A stretch of 64,000 nucleotides of DNA from Isoetes taiwanensis (lineage: Eukaryota > Streptophyta > Lycopodiopsida > Isoetales > Isoetaceae). The stretch lies in the NCBI GenBank assembly GCA_021234155.1, contig JAJEKV010000025.1, positions 15,122,390 through 15,186,389 on the forward strand, written 5' to 3'. Position 1 is the first letter of the stretch; every line of letters begins with the position of its first letter. Both the position numbers and the translations under genes were made by a program. The notes beneath the pieces were generated by a model, which worked only from the letters and a program-made list of their open reading frames with translations, made no database searches and was not told the origin of the DNA. Below are positions 1-12,319 of the stretch, piece by piece.

Positions 1-1
1 A

Positions 2-241
2 AACGGATGCAATCTTAATGTAATCGACCGTAATCACCCTACCTTCCACAATTTCTGAAGTTTTCTCCATGTACCCCCTCGGTCTCCAAATCCTGACCGA
101 TTGCTTATGAGTTATTGCAATTCTCAAAGGTGATGTAGATGTGGATGGACTTCCGACTTCGATATAGCAGCAAGATTTTTGTGCCGGGTTCAAAGAACGG
201 GATGTCTGAGAATGGTAAATGCAACCCCTTCCCAACAACAT
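2..241 (-). CDS. Unrecognised open frame running off the left edge
   Basis: On the minus strand an ATG at 241 opens a frame of 80 codons without a stop to the window edge. The product is basic and Ser/Thr-rich in the middle (a short SPSTSTSP stretch), followed by a block with RIWRPRGYMEKTSEIVEG. I do not recognise a family. It could be an exon of the coiled-coil/RING-like ORF lying upstream on the same strand (1004-2145) or an unrelated transposon fragment. No splice evidence was established, and the true length is unknown because the frame is cut by the window. Confidence 0.3.
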   Translation of the reverse strand, partial: MLLGRGCIYHSQTSRSLNPAQKSCCYIEVGSPSTSTSPLRIAITHKQSVRIWRPRGYMEKTSEIVEGRVITVDYIKIASV

Positions 242-1003
242 CCTTATTTTCACCTACAACATAAGATTTTGCTATATTCAGAACTTAAGCATAGTGCAAG
301 AAACATGAATTATTTAGTTTACCTGCAGTTTTAGTTCTTGCTTTCTTGATACTACCCATATCTGCATTGACACAATTGGAATCATAAGCAAATAAGAAAT
401 GTAAACACTTGATTCAGAATCAAGGGGAGATGTAGAGTAGATAGAAGCAAAATCTGCAGAAAACACAAGCAGATGCAAATCAAAACAGAACAAATGTTAA
501 ATAGATGCAAGTAGGTTTTTACTACAGGCAAACTTTCTGCTGATAATGTAACGACAAAATAGAAGTACATTAGTGTGCATAGCTATCAGAATGTAAAGGA
601 AAACCAAATACTAAATTCAAATGCATTTCAGAACATATGCAAAATGTAAAGAACAAAATATTTTATCAATACACCCTATCAAATACATCATTCAACATTA
701 CATGTAAAGGAAAATCAAATACTAAATTCATATGCATTTCAGATCACATGTAAATGTAAAGTACAGTCATATGCAATACACCCTATCAATACACCCTGTA
801 AAGGAATTCTAGAAAAGCACTTCATGGCATATGTAAATGTAAAGAACAGAAGCAAATACATATCCTCTTTACAGTAAAGACAAAACCACGCCAAATCAAA
901 TGCTAATACAGTTATGTACATGATGGAAACTAACTACATCTAAGTACACTCAAACTAATTATGTAATGAAAATAGAAATAGATGTACCTAGAGAAGGGAT
1001 TCC
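242..1003. other. AT-rich noncoding stretch
   Basis: No gene seen. It contains short imperfect repeats of an atgcatttcagaacatatgcaaa type (around 620-640 and 732-750) and of acaccctatcaaatac (around 670 and 780-800). Confidence 0.4.
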
Positions 1004-2145
1004 TTAGCAGTGCCACAGGTCCTCGGACCATGAACAATCATGTACACATGTATTCGTCGTTGAAACCCTGAATACAAGACAAAATAGACAATATGTATGA
1101 CCACAAAGTGGAGATATTACCATGGTCGAGTCAAGGCAATTGTTGCAGCTGCTGCAAGTATTGGTAATATGTGAGGATGAAGCGCTCCGTCTTGCTGCGA
1201 GTATGGGAGCGGGCTGCAAGCCTATCGGGTCTGATCTTTCCAAATGCTTAGTCATCTCCTTTATTCTATTCTCACAGTTGGAATTAACTTCCAAATCCTT
1301 GCTGATTTTTTCAATGGCAGCTTCTAATTCTTGCAATCAGCCTTTAAACAATCAATGGGAATCATTAGAGCATCTAAGTCAGCAATATAACTTGACCCCT
1401 CTAAGTGGGATGCCAAAGCCATTTGCACATCAGTTGGCTTCTCGCTTGCTTTTAAACCTGCCATAATACTGAACTGCTCATATATTTGTGCATCTTTATT
1501 CTGCACAAGTCTTGTCAAGAAGTCCTTATCACTCTCATGCTTCAACAGTTCAATTTTCATTGCTTTCCTTTTCTCTTTTAAAGTCTGTATTTCATCAAGC
1601 ATGGAGGCAGAGTCTAATGCTCTTCTTTTCCTCCACCTTTTCATCATTTCCAACTGCTGCCCCAATTCTACCTGAGGCATACATTTAGTAGCTTTAACAT
1701 TGGAAGATTTTACTGTAGCTAATTCTGTCAGGTCAGATTCTTTTTGAGGGCCTTTTGAATGAAAACTTGCGCTTGCTTTCACCTCATCCCAATCAATGCT
1801 TACTCCTTTGTAATGAAGTGCATATGCTCGGGCAAAATACAGTGGAATGTGATGATTTGCAATGTCCTTCCTACAAAAAACGTGCTCATACACAGAAAAA
1901 AAAATGCCATCCAAATAGGCTTAATCCTGCACTCTTGATAACCCCTAACAGCAGTCAAAATTGTTGCTCCTAAGTTGTCTGATGCTTAACTTGTCAAACT
2001 CGGACGGCAAGACCTCCCGATCTGAAGAAGACCCACTCTTGAGTTTTCGGGCGGCAGTTCTAGTGGGAGACCTTGGCATGGGCTTTATAGGTTTGTTGCG
2101 GGGAGATTTCCTTGGAGATGTCTTTGTTCCAAGCTGCTTTGTCAT
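1004..2145 (-). pseudogene. Coiled-coil protein with C-terminal RING-like cysteines, broken
   Basis: Three minus-strand blocks read as one protein. The first (2145-1945) is a basic, Ser/Pro/Lys/Arg-rich N-terminus. The second (1914-1324) has the phrase HIPLYFARAYALHYKGVSIDWDEV, followed by a Lys/Glu/Leu-rich segment of coiled-coil character. The third (1336-1004) adds another charged helix and then cysteines spaced C-X2-C-X11-C-X-H-X2-C-X2-C, which is the first part of a RING finger; the last zinc pair is not clearly present. A frame change between blocks one and two (near 1915-1945, beside a run of T) and another near 1330 separate the blocks, so it is broken unless short introns bridge them. 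RING proteins are usually E3 ubiquitin ligases, but nothing here proves activity. It may be a transposon-carried gene; I do not know its function. Confidence 0.4.
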
Positions 2146-2179
2146 GATCTCTTCCCTGGTGCTTCAGCTCTCCTGATCT

Positions 2180-4229
2180 TGGCTATGGAGGTTCGATTAT
2201 GGATGTCAAGCTTTCGGCTATGGAGGTTCGAGCGGGAGGGAGGTTGAACAAAGAGCGGGAGGAGAGTTTAAAATTATTTTCCCTATTAATGATTCATTCC
2301 AAGAATAATAATTTCTGGGGGAAAGGGATTTCCTTACATTTTGAATTTGTAAATGTAAAATACTGGCACTTTTTTTGCCCACCCTTTCATGCTTCTACCC
2401 TTCTTTAGATTTTATACTATTAGCTCTAATTCATCATTCTTGCAGAAAGAACGAAGATCGCATTAAACAGCTGGACATTCCAACCTCTGGTTCAAAGGAT
2501 ATTAGTTTCCCAACAATATATGCTTAGCCTTTCATGGTTCAATGCACCATAATTTGGGGGTTGCATGTATGCTGCTACATGCTTCATAGGCATCTAAAAT
2601 AATGAATAAGGTGCCCAACCTGTGATGGGCGTAGTAGAGCAGACTGTATCCTATTGTGATAGAGCTGTATAACTCTACTCTGTACTGCCCTATGGTAGCA
2701 CGATGTCTGCTTCAAGGCCAACCGAAATAAGCTCAGCATGGATCATTTTACCATCTATCATTTCTATACAAGCAGATGCTGATATAAAGGTTAGTTCATT
2801 TAGTTGAGTATTAAATTGCTTCATGGTTATTGGGCCTATCTTGCTTTTAGAAGTTATTGGAAGCATCTTTTTGAATGGGTTTGCTTTGCAAATTTCATGG
2901 AATCTATTTCCTGACCTATATATGGAATTTACTGCTTCTGCATGCACGTACATTTAAAGGACTGATTGCTGATCTAAGACTGCCACATTTCCAAACTAAT
3001 TCTTCTTAATTCTAGTAAGCAAATGTTGCCCAAGCCAATACTTGACCTTCCCTTGGCCAAAAACGACTTCATGTTGAATGCATTTCTGAATAGCAAAATT
3101 CTTTTATAGTCTTTTACACCATTTTTGGTAACCATTTCACTGAAATTAGATCATACTTTGAAAATGGACCATACTTGTCGACCATGTTGGAGCAACAAAA
3201 GATGGATATGAGCCATGTATCATGTCTGGTGCATTATCTTACCCCTTTTAGCAAGCTTATGCATTTAGTACTGGCTCCATGTACTTAATATGAACAGCAG
3301 GAACTCAAAATATACAGGCCTATTATTTCAGATCATGCAAGAAATGAATGTGAGCATTGTTGTAGCACATTCCATAACTGGGTACTGGAAGACGCATTAT
3401 CAGTTTATTTGGAAAATCTTGCAACTACTTTGGGGCCTACAGAACAGCTTGTGACTATTGAATTCGCAGAGCCTATGCTCGTGATACCAAAGGCAAGCAA
3501 CATATTGAAGCGGACGATGCCTTTTGGACTTGTATATGTGTAAAGTTTGCTGATGTACATAGGAAGTTTACCAACATCTTTTATAGTTAGATTTCATTCA
3601 GAATCTGCATCTTTAAGATTCTCATTGTTATTGGCATGTAACTGCAGATTGCCACCTCCTATTTCATAAACTGTCATTTCCCATTTTATACACCTGAAAT
3701 AAATTTGCATCTCTACTTGAATGTTTAAGTGAATATTGACATGGATGTTAAACAGTTGTTAATAGTTGGAGTAGAAAATGTTAGTTGTCCACATTTTGGG
3801 CAGTTGTGAAAAATATTTGAGACGTGAGAGATACTGGCAACATGATAACATTAGTAATTCGAAACTCAAGATGGACATTTGCATATTCCAATTAGGACAA
3901 TGAAATTATTTCCATGAACATATTCACGCACTACACTAATGATATGCATAACGGACACTTTACCATAGTGCATATTGCTATAACTAATATATACGAACAA
4001 AATAGCATCATTTTACTTTAAAGAGCAAACTTGGTAATCTTGCAATGTAAGTTGCCATTTCGAGTCAAAATATTTAAAGTTGTATTATGTTCTTTTTCAT
4101 TATTGGTACTTGAATGGAGCTTTTTGATGTCTTACATAATAGTTATTTTACAGTTGGTTAAAGATCACATAATGTGATAATCAATCGAACACATAACTGT
4201 TACATGAACCATGCTTTTTACAATTAGGC
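2180..4229. other. Noncoding stretch left of the Helitron
   Basis: No gene is supported. The one ORF of note (2953-2690, minus, 87 codons) has no recognisable motif and is probably chance. The right part may be the 5' flank of the Helitron, but I could not identify its 5' end. Confidence 0.4.
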
Positions 4230-7200
4230 CGACTATGCAACGAATACATCGTCGACATGTATTCAAGAGTCAAAGAAGAACGACTTAATTATATTGCAAC
4301 AGAGGGCTACAGGCATATCTTAACACAACATGAGAAAGACTTTATTGACGATGACGACGAAGATACTCGACGCAGAATATTACCAGCTTCCTTCTTAGGT
4401 TGTAGATGATGGTGTACTGTGCACTTGCACTTGCACGAGTAAAAGGAAGACCAACATTATTTATAACTACAACAACTAACCCTGCATGGCCAGAAATAAA
4501 ATCCAAACTAGCACCTGGACAAAACACATCTGACATTCCAATGTGCTATGAACGAGTTTGCTACACAAAAGATCTCATTCATCTTTGGTCTAATATCTTA
4601 CATGATGCACGCCATCGAATTTCAAAAACGTGGTCTGCCACACGCATACATTGTTGCCAAAACCGAATATGACATCCCTGTCAACAAGATTGACCAACTA
4701 ATTTGCGCAAAACTACCAACTGATCCAATACTACGATCACTAATTGAAAAGTATATGATACATAGACACACAAAATGGTGCCTAAAACACAATAACAAAT
4801 GCTGCTACCACTATCCAAAGCCATTGAATCCGACAACCTATATTGATGAAAAGGGATATGTCCAATATAGAAGACGAACAGAGGCAGATGTGAATGTCGT
4901 TCATCCCATTCCTACTTCAACAAATGGACTGCCACGTCTACGCAGACATTGCATCAACAATACATATATTTGCATATCTTTATGTGTACATCTATAAAGG
5001 CTTTGACACCACTCGTTTCCACATCATGATGACCACAAACAAATGCAAGCAACAGAGCCTGCATCCAAATTGTCAACACCTACCCATAGATCAAATACCA
5101 AAATGCCCACCTCAACCAAGAAATGAAATTCAAGATTACATATCCGTACGTTACCTATCGTCCATGGAAGCAGGATGGAGGTTTATGTCATACCACATGA
5201 CAGAAAAACATCCATCAGTTAAGTGCCTTCCTCTACATCTAAAAGGTCGGAACATACCACAATTCGTCAAAACATCCACATCAACTACTGGAATTTCTAC
5301 ATTGGAAAGATACTTTCTACGTCCACTCATCCCTCAACTCGATTCAATAATGTACATTGATTACAATGAACATTATACATTTATCCCATACAAATCAAAC
5401 ACCGTATTAAAGCCATCCGACACCTTGAACAAGAACATCCAGGTGCAATATGGAACATTATCCACGAGAGAACGAAAGGACAACTAATCTGTAGGATACG
5501 TCTTCTATTGCCAAAGCTTGGAGAACTATTCTATCTAAGAAGCATCCCCCTTCACAAACTCACACGCACTTGGGAAGATCTTAAAACTCATGAAGACCAA
5601 CAATACAACGCATACCAAGAAACCGCACAGGTCATGGGACTAATTGCACCAGCAACAGAGGCTAAAACAATGGAAGAGGCAATATTGTGCCTACAAACTC
5701 CATCACAGCTTAGGTTCCTATTCGCACTCCTCATGCTCGATGGCGGACCAGCCAGATGGGAAACATTGTGACAACAAATGACAATTGATTTCCTTAATCA
5801 ACATCAACAAGATGAACCTACTACCATTAATGAGGCCCTACTTGCTATCAGTAATATCTTAGTGCAACATGCAACAAGCGCCGCAGCTTTTGGCCTGCCT
5901 ATCTATAACGTCCCATGCAGAGAAGTCCAAAACGAGCTTTCAAAATTTCCACACGACGATGAATACCTTGCAAAAAGTTCAATCATATCAAACTTCTATC
6001 TATATTCATATGCTAGACCTCTTGAAAATTAAACAGCAACCCAACCCACTATTCATCTACGACAAAGCCGGTACTGGAAAGACCTATGTCCTCCTTGTAT
6101 TTCACATACGAGGATTGAAACAAATAGTTCTTCCGTGTGCAACAACACTAGCATCATTATTATACATTGATGGCAGAACAACCCATTCCCTTTTTCAAAT
6201 ACATGTAGTAGAAAGTAACATCAACCTGCATTCTTTACTTGATCCACACTCCGCAAGAAAACTACTAATCAAAGAGGCAACAGCCATCATATAGGATGAA
6301 TTCCCAATGGCAAATAGGGCAGTCATAGAAGCAGTTGACATACTTCTACAAAAATAACAAATACGGACCTACCTTTTGGATGAAAAATATTCATTGCAGC
6401 AGAAGACTTTAGACGACTTTAGACAAATAGCACCAATTGTCAAAAAGGTGGGAAAGACTGCAACAATAAATGCGTCCATTAGATCTTCACCCCTATGGAA
6501 CCACTTCAACTTAACGAACCAGTGCGCAACGCCTTAGATCTAGAACTCATACACTTTGTCGATGCAATCGGTGAGGGTAGCCTCTTTGAAAGCATCCCAC
6601 TATCATTATTCAAAACAACCACCAACATCCAGGATGCCATTGACTTTCTTTATGACCAGTATATACTCAATAAACTAGAGATCTATGAAAGACGAGCATT
6701 CTTATCGCCAAAAAATATCACTGTTGATGAATTCAACAAATGGATTCTAAAAATGCTCCCAAGCTATTTAAAGAAATATTTTAGCGTTGATACACTCACA
6801 GAGAATGACCAAATTATAGAGAATCATCCAATGGTAACAACAGACTTTCTCAACGGCTACAAACATCCAACACTCCCTCAACATGAACTGGAACCAAAGT
6901 CCAACACAATATGTAACAAAGACACTAGAGAGAGATAGAGGCTTGGTAAAAAATGCAAGAGTAATGGTATGCTCAACACACAACAGATTCATAACCATCA
7001 AACTACTTACAAACGATTCATAACATAAAGGAGATATCCATCCCATCTCCGGTGTAGATTTATTTAGTCAACTAGATGACCAACCATGGACTATCCACAG
7101 ACGGCAACTTCCATTGCGGCCAGCCTATTCCACAACATTCAATAATTGTCTAGGACTTACACTCGATAAAATAGTCCTCGACCTACGAACTGAGGCTTTT

Positions 7201-7325
7201 TCACATGGCCAATTGTACATAGCCCTCACTCGTGTACGAAGAAAAGAAGATGTATTAATTCTCTTGGATCCAAAGAACATAGCATAAACTATAACAAATG
7301 TCGTCTACAAAGAACTCTTACCATA
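4230..7325 (+). pseudogene. Helitron Rep/helicase, degraded
   Basis: Successive plus-strand frames give the order of a Helitron transposase, a rolling-circle HUH endonuclease fused to a PIF1-type helicase. At 4252-4400 there is a block ending RRILPASFLG. At 4406-4540 comes PTLFITTTTNPAWPEI, the Helitron N-domain signature. At 4600-4660 comes IEFQKRGLPHAYIV, the HUH site; the second His of the usual HAH is Tyr here. At 6060-6085 lies the helicase Walker A (AGTGKT). Near 6296 is Walker B (DE), preceded by a stop. At 6410-6440 is a DFRQIAPIV motif, and at 7150-7290 the C-terminal block GQLYIALTRVR. At least seven frame changes or stops interrupt it, and the block at 6400-6425 repeats the word gactttagac. 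It cannot make an active protein. The Helitron 5' TC and 3' CTRR ends were not located. Confidence 0.88.
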
Positions 7326-7824
7326 AATGATACCTGCAACTCTGAGAGCCAGGGTGGCACCATTGATCCAGGGACCGTGGGATCCATACCCGACCCAAAC
7401 TTGTTTTGGAACGTTCAGGTCGAGTAAGGACGCGTGTCGCCACAATCCTCTGGCCGTCCATGAAACCACTTTGCCCTCTCCTACCTCATTAGGCTGGGGA
7501 GATGCAACCTGGAGTAGTCTCATTGGGTGATACTAAGAGATTACATCTCCGGCAAGTTACAATCACTACAGAGCCTGAAGTTCTGTGAGGTATGCGCATA
7601 AGGGACAGATGGAGTGTTGAACTCTAGCCATTAACTATTTCCAGCACAAGTCATTAGTATAACTCCGTCTGATCTAGCCGTTATCCCTCGAATCTGAGCT
7701 GGGTAGAAGCCTCCATTTGATGCTTACAATGTATCTGATGTATTGTGATGGAATGGATTATCTTTACCCTTCGAGGTAGGCTTTTTATTTGCAAGTGCTT
7801 ACATTTTAATGTTTGCTTCCACTG

Positions 7825-8005
7825 ATGTAGGAGCCTATAGAGAAGAGCCGGAATGACACCTCTGTGTCCTCTGCTCATTGTCTGGCCATCCCAGACGTGA
7901 GTTAGATGGAGGGTCCATCCGATGGGTAGCCATTGGATGGGGGAGGTCCTTCTATATATACAGGGTGTTGTCATATAAGCGCAAAGAGCGTCATATATTC
8001 TCTTG
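7825..8005 (+). repeat. Left copy of a diverged ~180-bp direct repeat
   Basis: The segment from gtaggagcctatagag through tatatacagggtgttgtcat can be aligned by eye with 11520-11700 in the same orientation (shared words include tgtcctct, gagtcagat/gagttagat, gtcct.ct and gtgttgt.ata). The two copies bracket about 3.5 kb containing the tandem array. They could be LTR remnants or copies of one dispersed family. A TATA-like string sits at the right end. Confidence 0.45.
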
Positions 8006-8816
8006 TAGAGCTATCTTAGAACTCTCAGTTCTAGTTCAGGAATCCTAATCAATGAACCCTAACCGTAAATGTGATTAGGATAGTTGAATCGTTTTTTTTA
8101 TTTGTCAAGTTATGGATGTTCTATGATGATAGTTGATCATTGTTTGCACCTCTTGTGTATGGGACACCCGAGAGGGTGGACACCTAGTGGCCTTTTGTAG
8201 ATGACGCTCCTACCTGAGACCTAATAATTTCCAATCATATAAAGCATGTGCAGAGGAACCCGCTTGGTTGTGGGTGTGGAAGTTGACAAGGTTGTGTAAG
8301 ATGGGACTTGTCCAATGGCAGTTGGACCCTTGGTGTGTAGAGTCTATTGGGGCGCTGTAGTGGGTTAGGCTCAATAGTGTACAATTGGGTAGAGTATGAG
8401 TCTGATACCTCTTAGATGATGCGTCGCCTCGGTGGAGTTACGACGGATACGAGCATTTGAATCTGATACCTCCCAAGTGATGCATTGCCTTGGTGGGGGT
8501 TCAGCCAAGTATGCTCTCTAGCCGATTGTCATAAGATTGTCCTTAAGGGGCTATTTATAGCCAAATGGCTATATTTCAAATATTTTTTAAGAATGAGATA
8601 CTAAACCTGAATAGGTTACTATCAAAATTTTCGTCTTTTTTAACTTAAGCTTGGATCTAGAGCTTTGCCTCCATTTCTATGGATCTATGTATTTAGAATT
8701 ATAGATTTCTCCCTTATCGCCTTTGTAATTCATGTTATTCTTTGCTAACTCTGGTGGCCTATAGTAAAATACTCAATTTTATATATATCAAATCCTTTAA
8801 AATTGTATGTAAGTTG

Positions 8817-9000
8817 AAAGAATAGAATAGAATGGATTTTTTAACGTCCACGGAGACCAATAGGTCATGGGACCCATACAATTACCATAGTAGCATTTGC
8901 ATTATTAGCTTGAGTTTCTATGAAAATATTCAAGTTGAAAAAAATAATTGCCACCATAATCGATGTAAGAAGCTTATGATTCGCTTGACCTTCTAAATTA
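8817..9000 (-). repeat. SINE-like dispersed repeat, copy 1
   Basis: Read on the minus strand it ends GGTCTCCGTGGACGTTA, then an A run, then (TCTAT)n. The same ending recurs at about 27660, 27786, 39452 and 39563. A conserved 3' end with a simple-sequence tail is typical of SINEs. The 5' boundary of this copy is uncertain. Confidence 0.5.
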
Positions 9001-9422
9001 CTCATATGCAAATATGGCCTTAAGGGCAACTTTTCTTGTCACTGGCATGATATCCACTTGTTGGGGCAAACCAACCCGCCTTATCAGACCATAGGAGAAG
9101 TAACCCTGGAATGATGCTTCGGGACCATGTTTCTAGTAGGCTACTGTCGAGGTCTAGTACTTTTCGATCTATCTACACAATATGCACAGGAGGGACGGAT
9201 GGAGTGGTCAACCATAACCGTTGTTCTACGTCAGCCAAAGCCATTGCCATGATCATCTGGAGGCCTTAGTCATCCGTCGTACTCCCCGAGCTTTGTTATA
9301 TATTAATTAGAATGTGGTCTTGATGTTATGATGAAATAATAGATGGATGTGTGCAACCTCACGAGGTGGCACTATATATTGGTATCTTATATTAGTGCTG
9401 ATAGTGTATTTCTTCAAGCTAA

Positions 9423-11515
9423 TATGTAGCAAAATAACAGGGGGTTCAAGGGGGGTTTGATATGGATGTAAAAATAATAATTCATGAAACCATAGACCAT
9501 ATATCTATAAAACAATTGGATGGGTTGTTATTTAAAAAAAAAAAAAACCCATAGATTCAAGATAAAAAAAAATAATCACATTAGCTCACTGGGTACATTG
9601 GTTAAAGTAGTCTTATTAGGACATTGAGTCATTTTGGTAGAGGTTCAAGCCCCTTTATTTCATATTCTAAAATCTTAGGCAAAGTCATATAGAGGTTTGA
9701 TATTCCCTCAAAACCTTAGGTAAAATCGTATCTCATGTTTCAAAATCATAGGCGCCTCCAATCATAAAAGACTATAAGCGAAACGAAAGGTGCTCAGAAG
9801 CCCCAACATACGATCTGAGTCGTAGGATCGACGAATCCGACGACTATGGTAGTCAAAGTGCACCTCGTTCAGAATATGTAGCAAAATAACAGGAGGTTTG
9901 GGGGGATGAGATTCAAGATAAAAAATAATTACATTAGCTCACTCGGTATATTGGTTAAAGTAGTCTTATTAGCACATTGAGTTATTTTGGTAGAGGTTCG
10001 AGCCCTCATATTTCATATTCTAAAATCTTAGGCAAAGTCGTATAGAGGTTCGATATTCTCTAAAAACCTTAGGCGAAATCGTATTCCATATTTCAAAATC
10101 ATAGGCGCCTCCAATCATAAATGACTATAAGTGAAACGAGAGGTGCTAACAGGCCCCAACATACGATCTGGGTCGTAAGATCGACGAATCCGACGACTGT
10201 GGTAGTCCACGGTGCACCTCGTTTAGAATATGTAGCAAAATAACATGAGGTTCTAGGGGGATTTGATATGGATGTAAAAAATAACAATTCCTGAAACCAT
10301 AGACTATATATCTCTAAAACAATTGAATGGGTTGTTATAAAAAAAACATAGATTCAAAATAAAAAATAATTACATTAGCTCACTCGGTATATTGGTTAAA
10401 GTAGTCTTATTAGAACATTGAGTTATTTTGGTAGAGGTTCGAGCCCTCGTATTTCATATTCTAAAATATTAGGCAAAGTCGTATAGAGGTTCGATATTCT
10501 CTCAAAACCTTAGGCAAAATCGTATTTCATATTTCAAAATCATAGAGGTGCTAACAGGCCCCAACATACGATCTGGGTCGTAGGATCGACGAATCCAACG
10601 ACTGTGATAGTCCTTGGTGCACCTCGTTTAGAATATGTAGCAAAATAACTGGAGGTTCTAGGGGGATTTGATATGGATGTAAAAAATAACAATTCCTGAA
10701 ACCATAGACTATATATCTCTAAAACAATTGAATGGGTTGTTATAAAAAAAAACATAGATTCAAGATAAAAAATAATTACATTAGCTCACTCAGTATATTG
10801 GTTAAAGTAGTCTTATTAGGACATTGAGTTATTTTGGTAAAGGTTCGAGCCCTCGTATTTCATATTCTAAAATCTTAGGCAAAGTCGTATAGAGGTTCGA
10901 TATTCTCTCAAAACCTTAGGCGAAATCGTATTCCATATTTCAAAATCATAGGCGCCTCCAATCATAAATGACTATAAGCAAAAAGAGAGGTGCTAACAGG
11001 CCCCAACATACGATCGGGATCGTAGGATCGACGAATCCGACGATTGTGGTAGTCCATGCTGCACCTCGTTTAGAAATATGTAGCAAAATAACAGGGGGTT
11101 CTAGGGGGATTTGATATGGATGTAAAAACAATAATTCCTGAAACCGTAGACCATATATCCCTAAAACAATTGAATAGGTTGTTATAAAAAAAAAAACATA
11201 AATTTAAGATAAAAAATAACCATATTAGCTCACTAGGTACATTGCTTAAGGTAGTCTTATTGAGACACTGAGTTATTTTGGTAGAAGTTTAAGCCCCCAT
11301 ATTTCATATTCTAAAATCTTAGGCAAAGCCTTATAGACCTTATATTCCCTCAAAACCTTAGGTGAAATCGTATTTCATATTACAAAATCATAGGCACCTC
11401 CAATCATAAATGACTATCAGCAAAACGAGTGGTGCCTAGAGGCCCCACTTTATGACCTGGGTCGTAAGATCGACGAATCCGACGACTGTGGTAGTCCAGG
11501 GTGCACCTCCTTTAG
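9423..11515 (+). repeat. Tandem array of five ~350-450 bp units with pol III-like boxes
   Basis: The phrase atgtagcaaaataac starts units at about 9425, 9876, 10229, 10635 and 11083; the pattern ends near 11515. Unit lengths are roughly 450, 350, 405, 448 and 435 bp, the short ones lacking internal blocks. Each unit carries tagctcactcggta (matching a tRNA A-box; for example 9935-9946) and about 60 bp later ggttcgagccc (matching the B-box; 9995-10005). Units end in a conserved block gatcgacgaatccgacgactgtggtagtcc. This looks like a tRNA-related SINE or retro-repeat amplified in tandem, or a satellite derived from one. No protein is encoded; the short minus-strand ORFs inside it are repeats of the same shadow frame. 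Confidence 0.8.
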
Positions 11516-11519
11516 AATA

Positions 11520-11700
11520 TGGAGCCCATAGAGGAAGGGACGATATGTCACTTTCATGTCCTCTACTCTTCTCCCTAGTCATCACAGGTACGAGTCAGAT
11601 AGAGGGCCCGTTCAATGGCATGGCGATTGAGGGAGGGAGTCCTACTGTGTATATGGTGGGTTGTTGTATACGACACAGGAGCGTCACAAGGATACCAACC
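11520..11700 (+). repeat. Right copy of the diverged ~180-bp direct repeat
   Basis: Homologous by eye to 7825-8005, same orientation, beginning just where the last tandem unit stops (agaatatggagcccatagagg). Confidence 0.45.
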
Positions 11701-11759
11701 TATGTGTTATCCATGCTAACAGAGTTGCCATCAAGTCCAAGGACATGCAATTAGCTAAG

Positions 11760-12300
11760 CACCTTAAGGCAATAAATGATAATGTTGGCATGGAAATCTT
11801 GAATGTATAAACCTTTTCTAGCAATGAAATATAAAATTGTCTCATAATTTTATTATATACATTAAATTCTTATTAAGAGATTAAATTGCTAGCTAGCAGC
11901 TGACATCACCATGATGTCTGTACACTTATTTTAAAACCCCCACCCTCCCCCCTCCCCCTCCCCCAGCCACTTTTCAATTTTTATTACAAGCCCTAGTCTT
12001 CTCCTTCGCGCCGCCATATCCACCTTCTCAACAACAAACAATATCACCATGGATACCTCTGCTCACCAGACATGGTACAACTAACGAAAGCGCCGATATG
12101 GCACCGTATCCTTCAAAGAAGTTGACATGCTTTTACCCTGGATCTGAATGCCATTGAGCCATCCAAGCGAATCCATGTTATCAATAGTGGCAAGAGTTTC
12201 TAGCTAACTGTCTTGTGTCTTTAGCCACAGATCTGTATGAACAGATGAGTGGAATCCTTATAGACTTCATAACCAAATATGATGGATAATGTCAAGAAGC
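11760..12300. other. Noncoding, with a C-rich tract
   Basis: No gene. A polypyrimidine (C/CCT) tract lies at about 11936-11965. The right part is probably upstream sequence of the broken ORF that follows. Confidence 0.35.
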
Positions 12301-12319
12301 ATCTCCCTCAGTTCCCAAG

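Larger units (their letters stand above)
7326..9420. other. Noncoding stretch between Helitron and tandem array
   Basis: No gene. It has a TATATATA-like string near 7951, a diverged direct repeat (7825-8005, separate entry) and a SINE-like copy near 8820 (separate entry). Near 8400-8510 a short phrase (tctgatacctc...gatgc.tcgcct.ggtgg) occurs twice. Confidence 0.45.

Noticed and set aside
9935-10005. True tRNA genes in each unit of the tandem array
   Set aside because: A- and B-box words are there, but no proper acceptor stem or anticodon arm is seen by eye.
9423-11515. Repeated minus-strand ORFs of 60-70 codons (near 10099, 10540, 10946) as a small gene family
   Set aside because: They are the same shadow frame of a tandem noncoding repeat, with varying ends and no start context.
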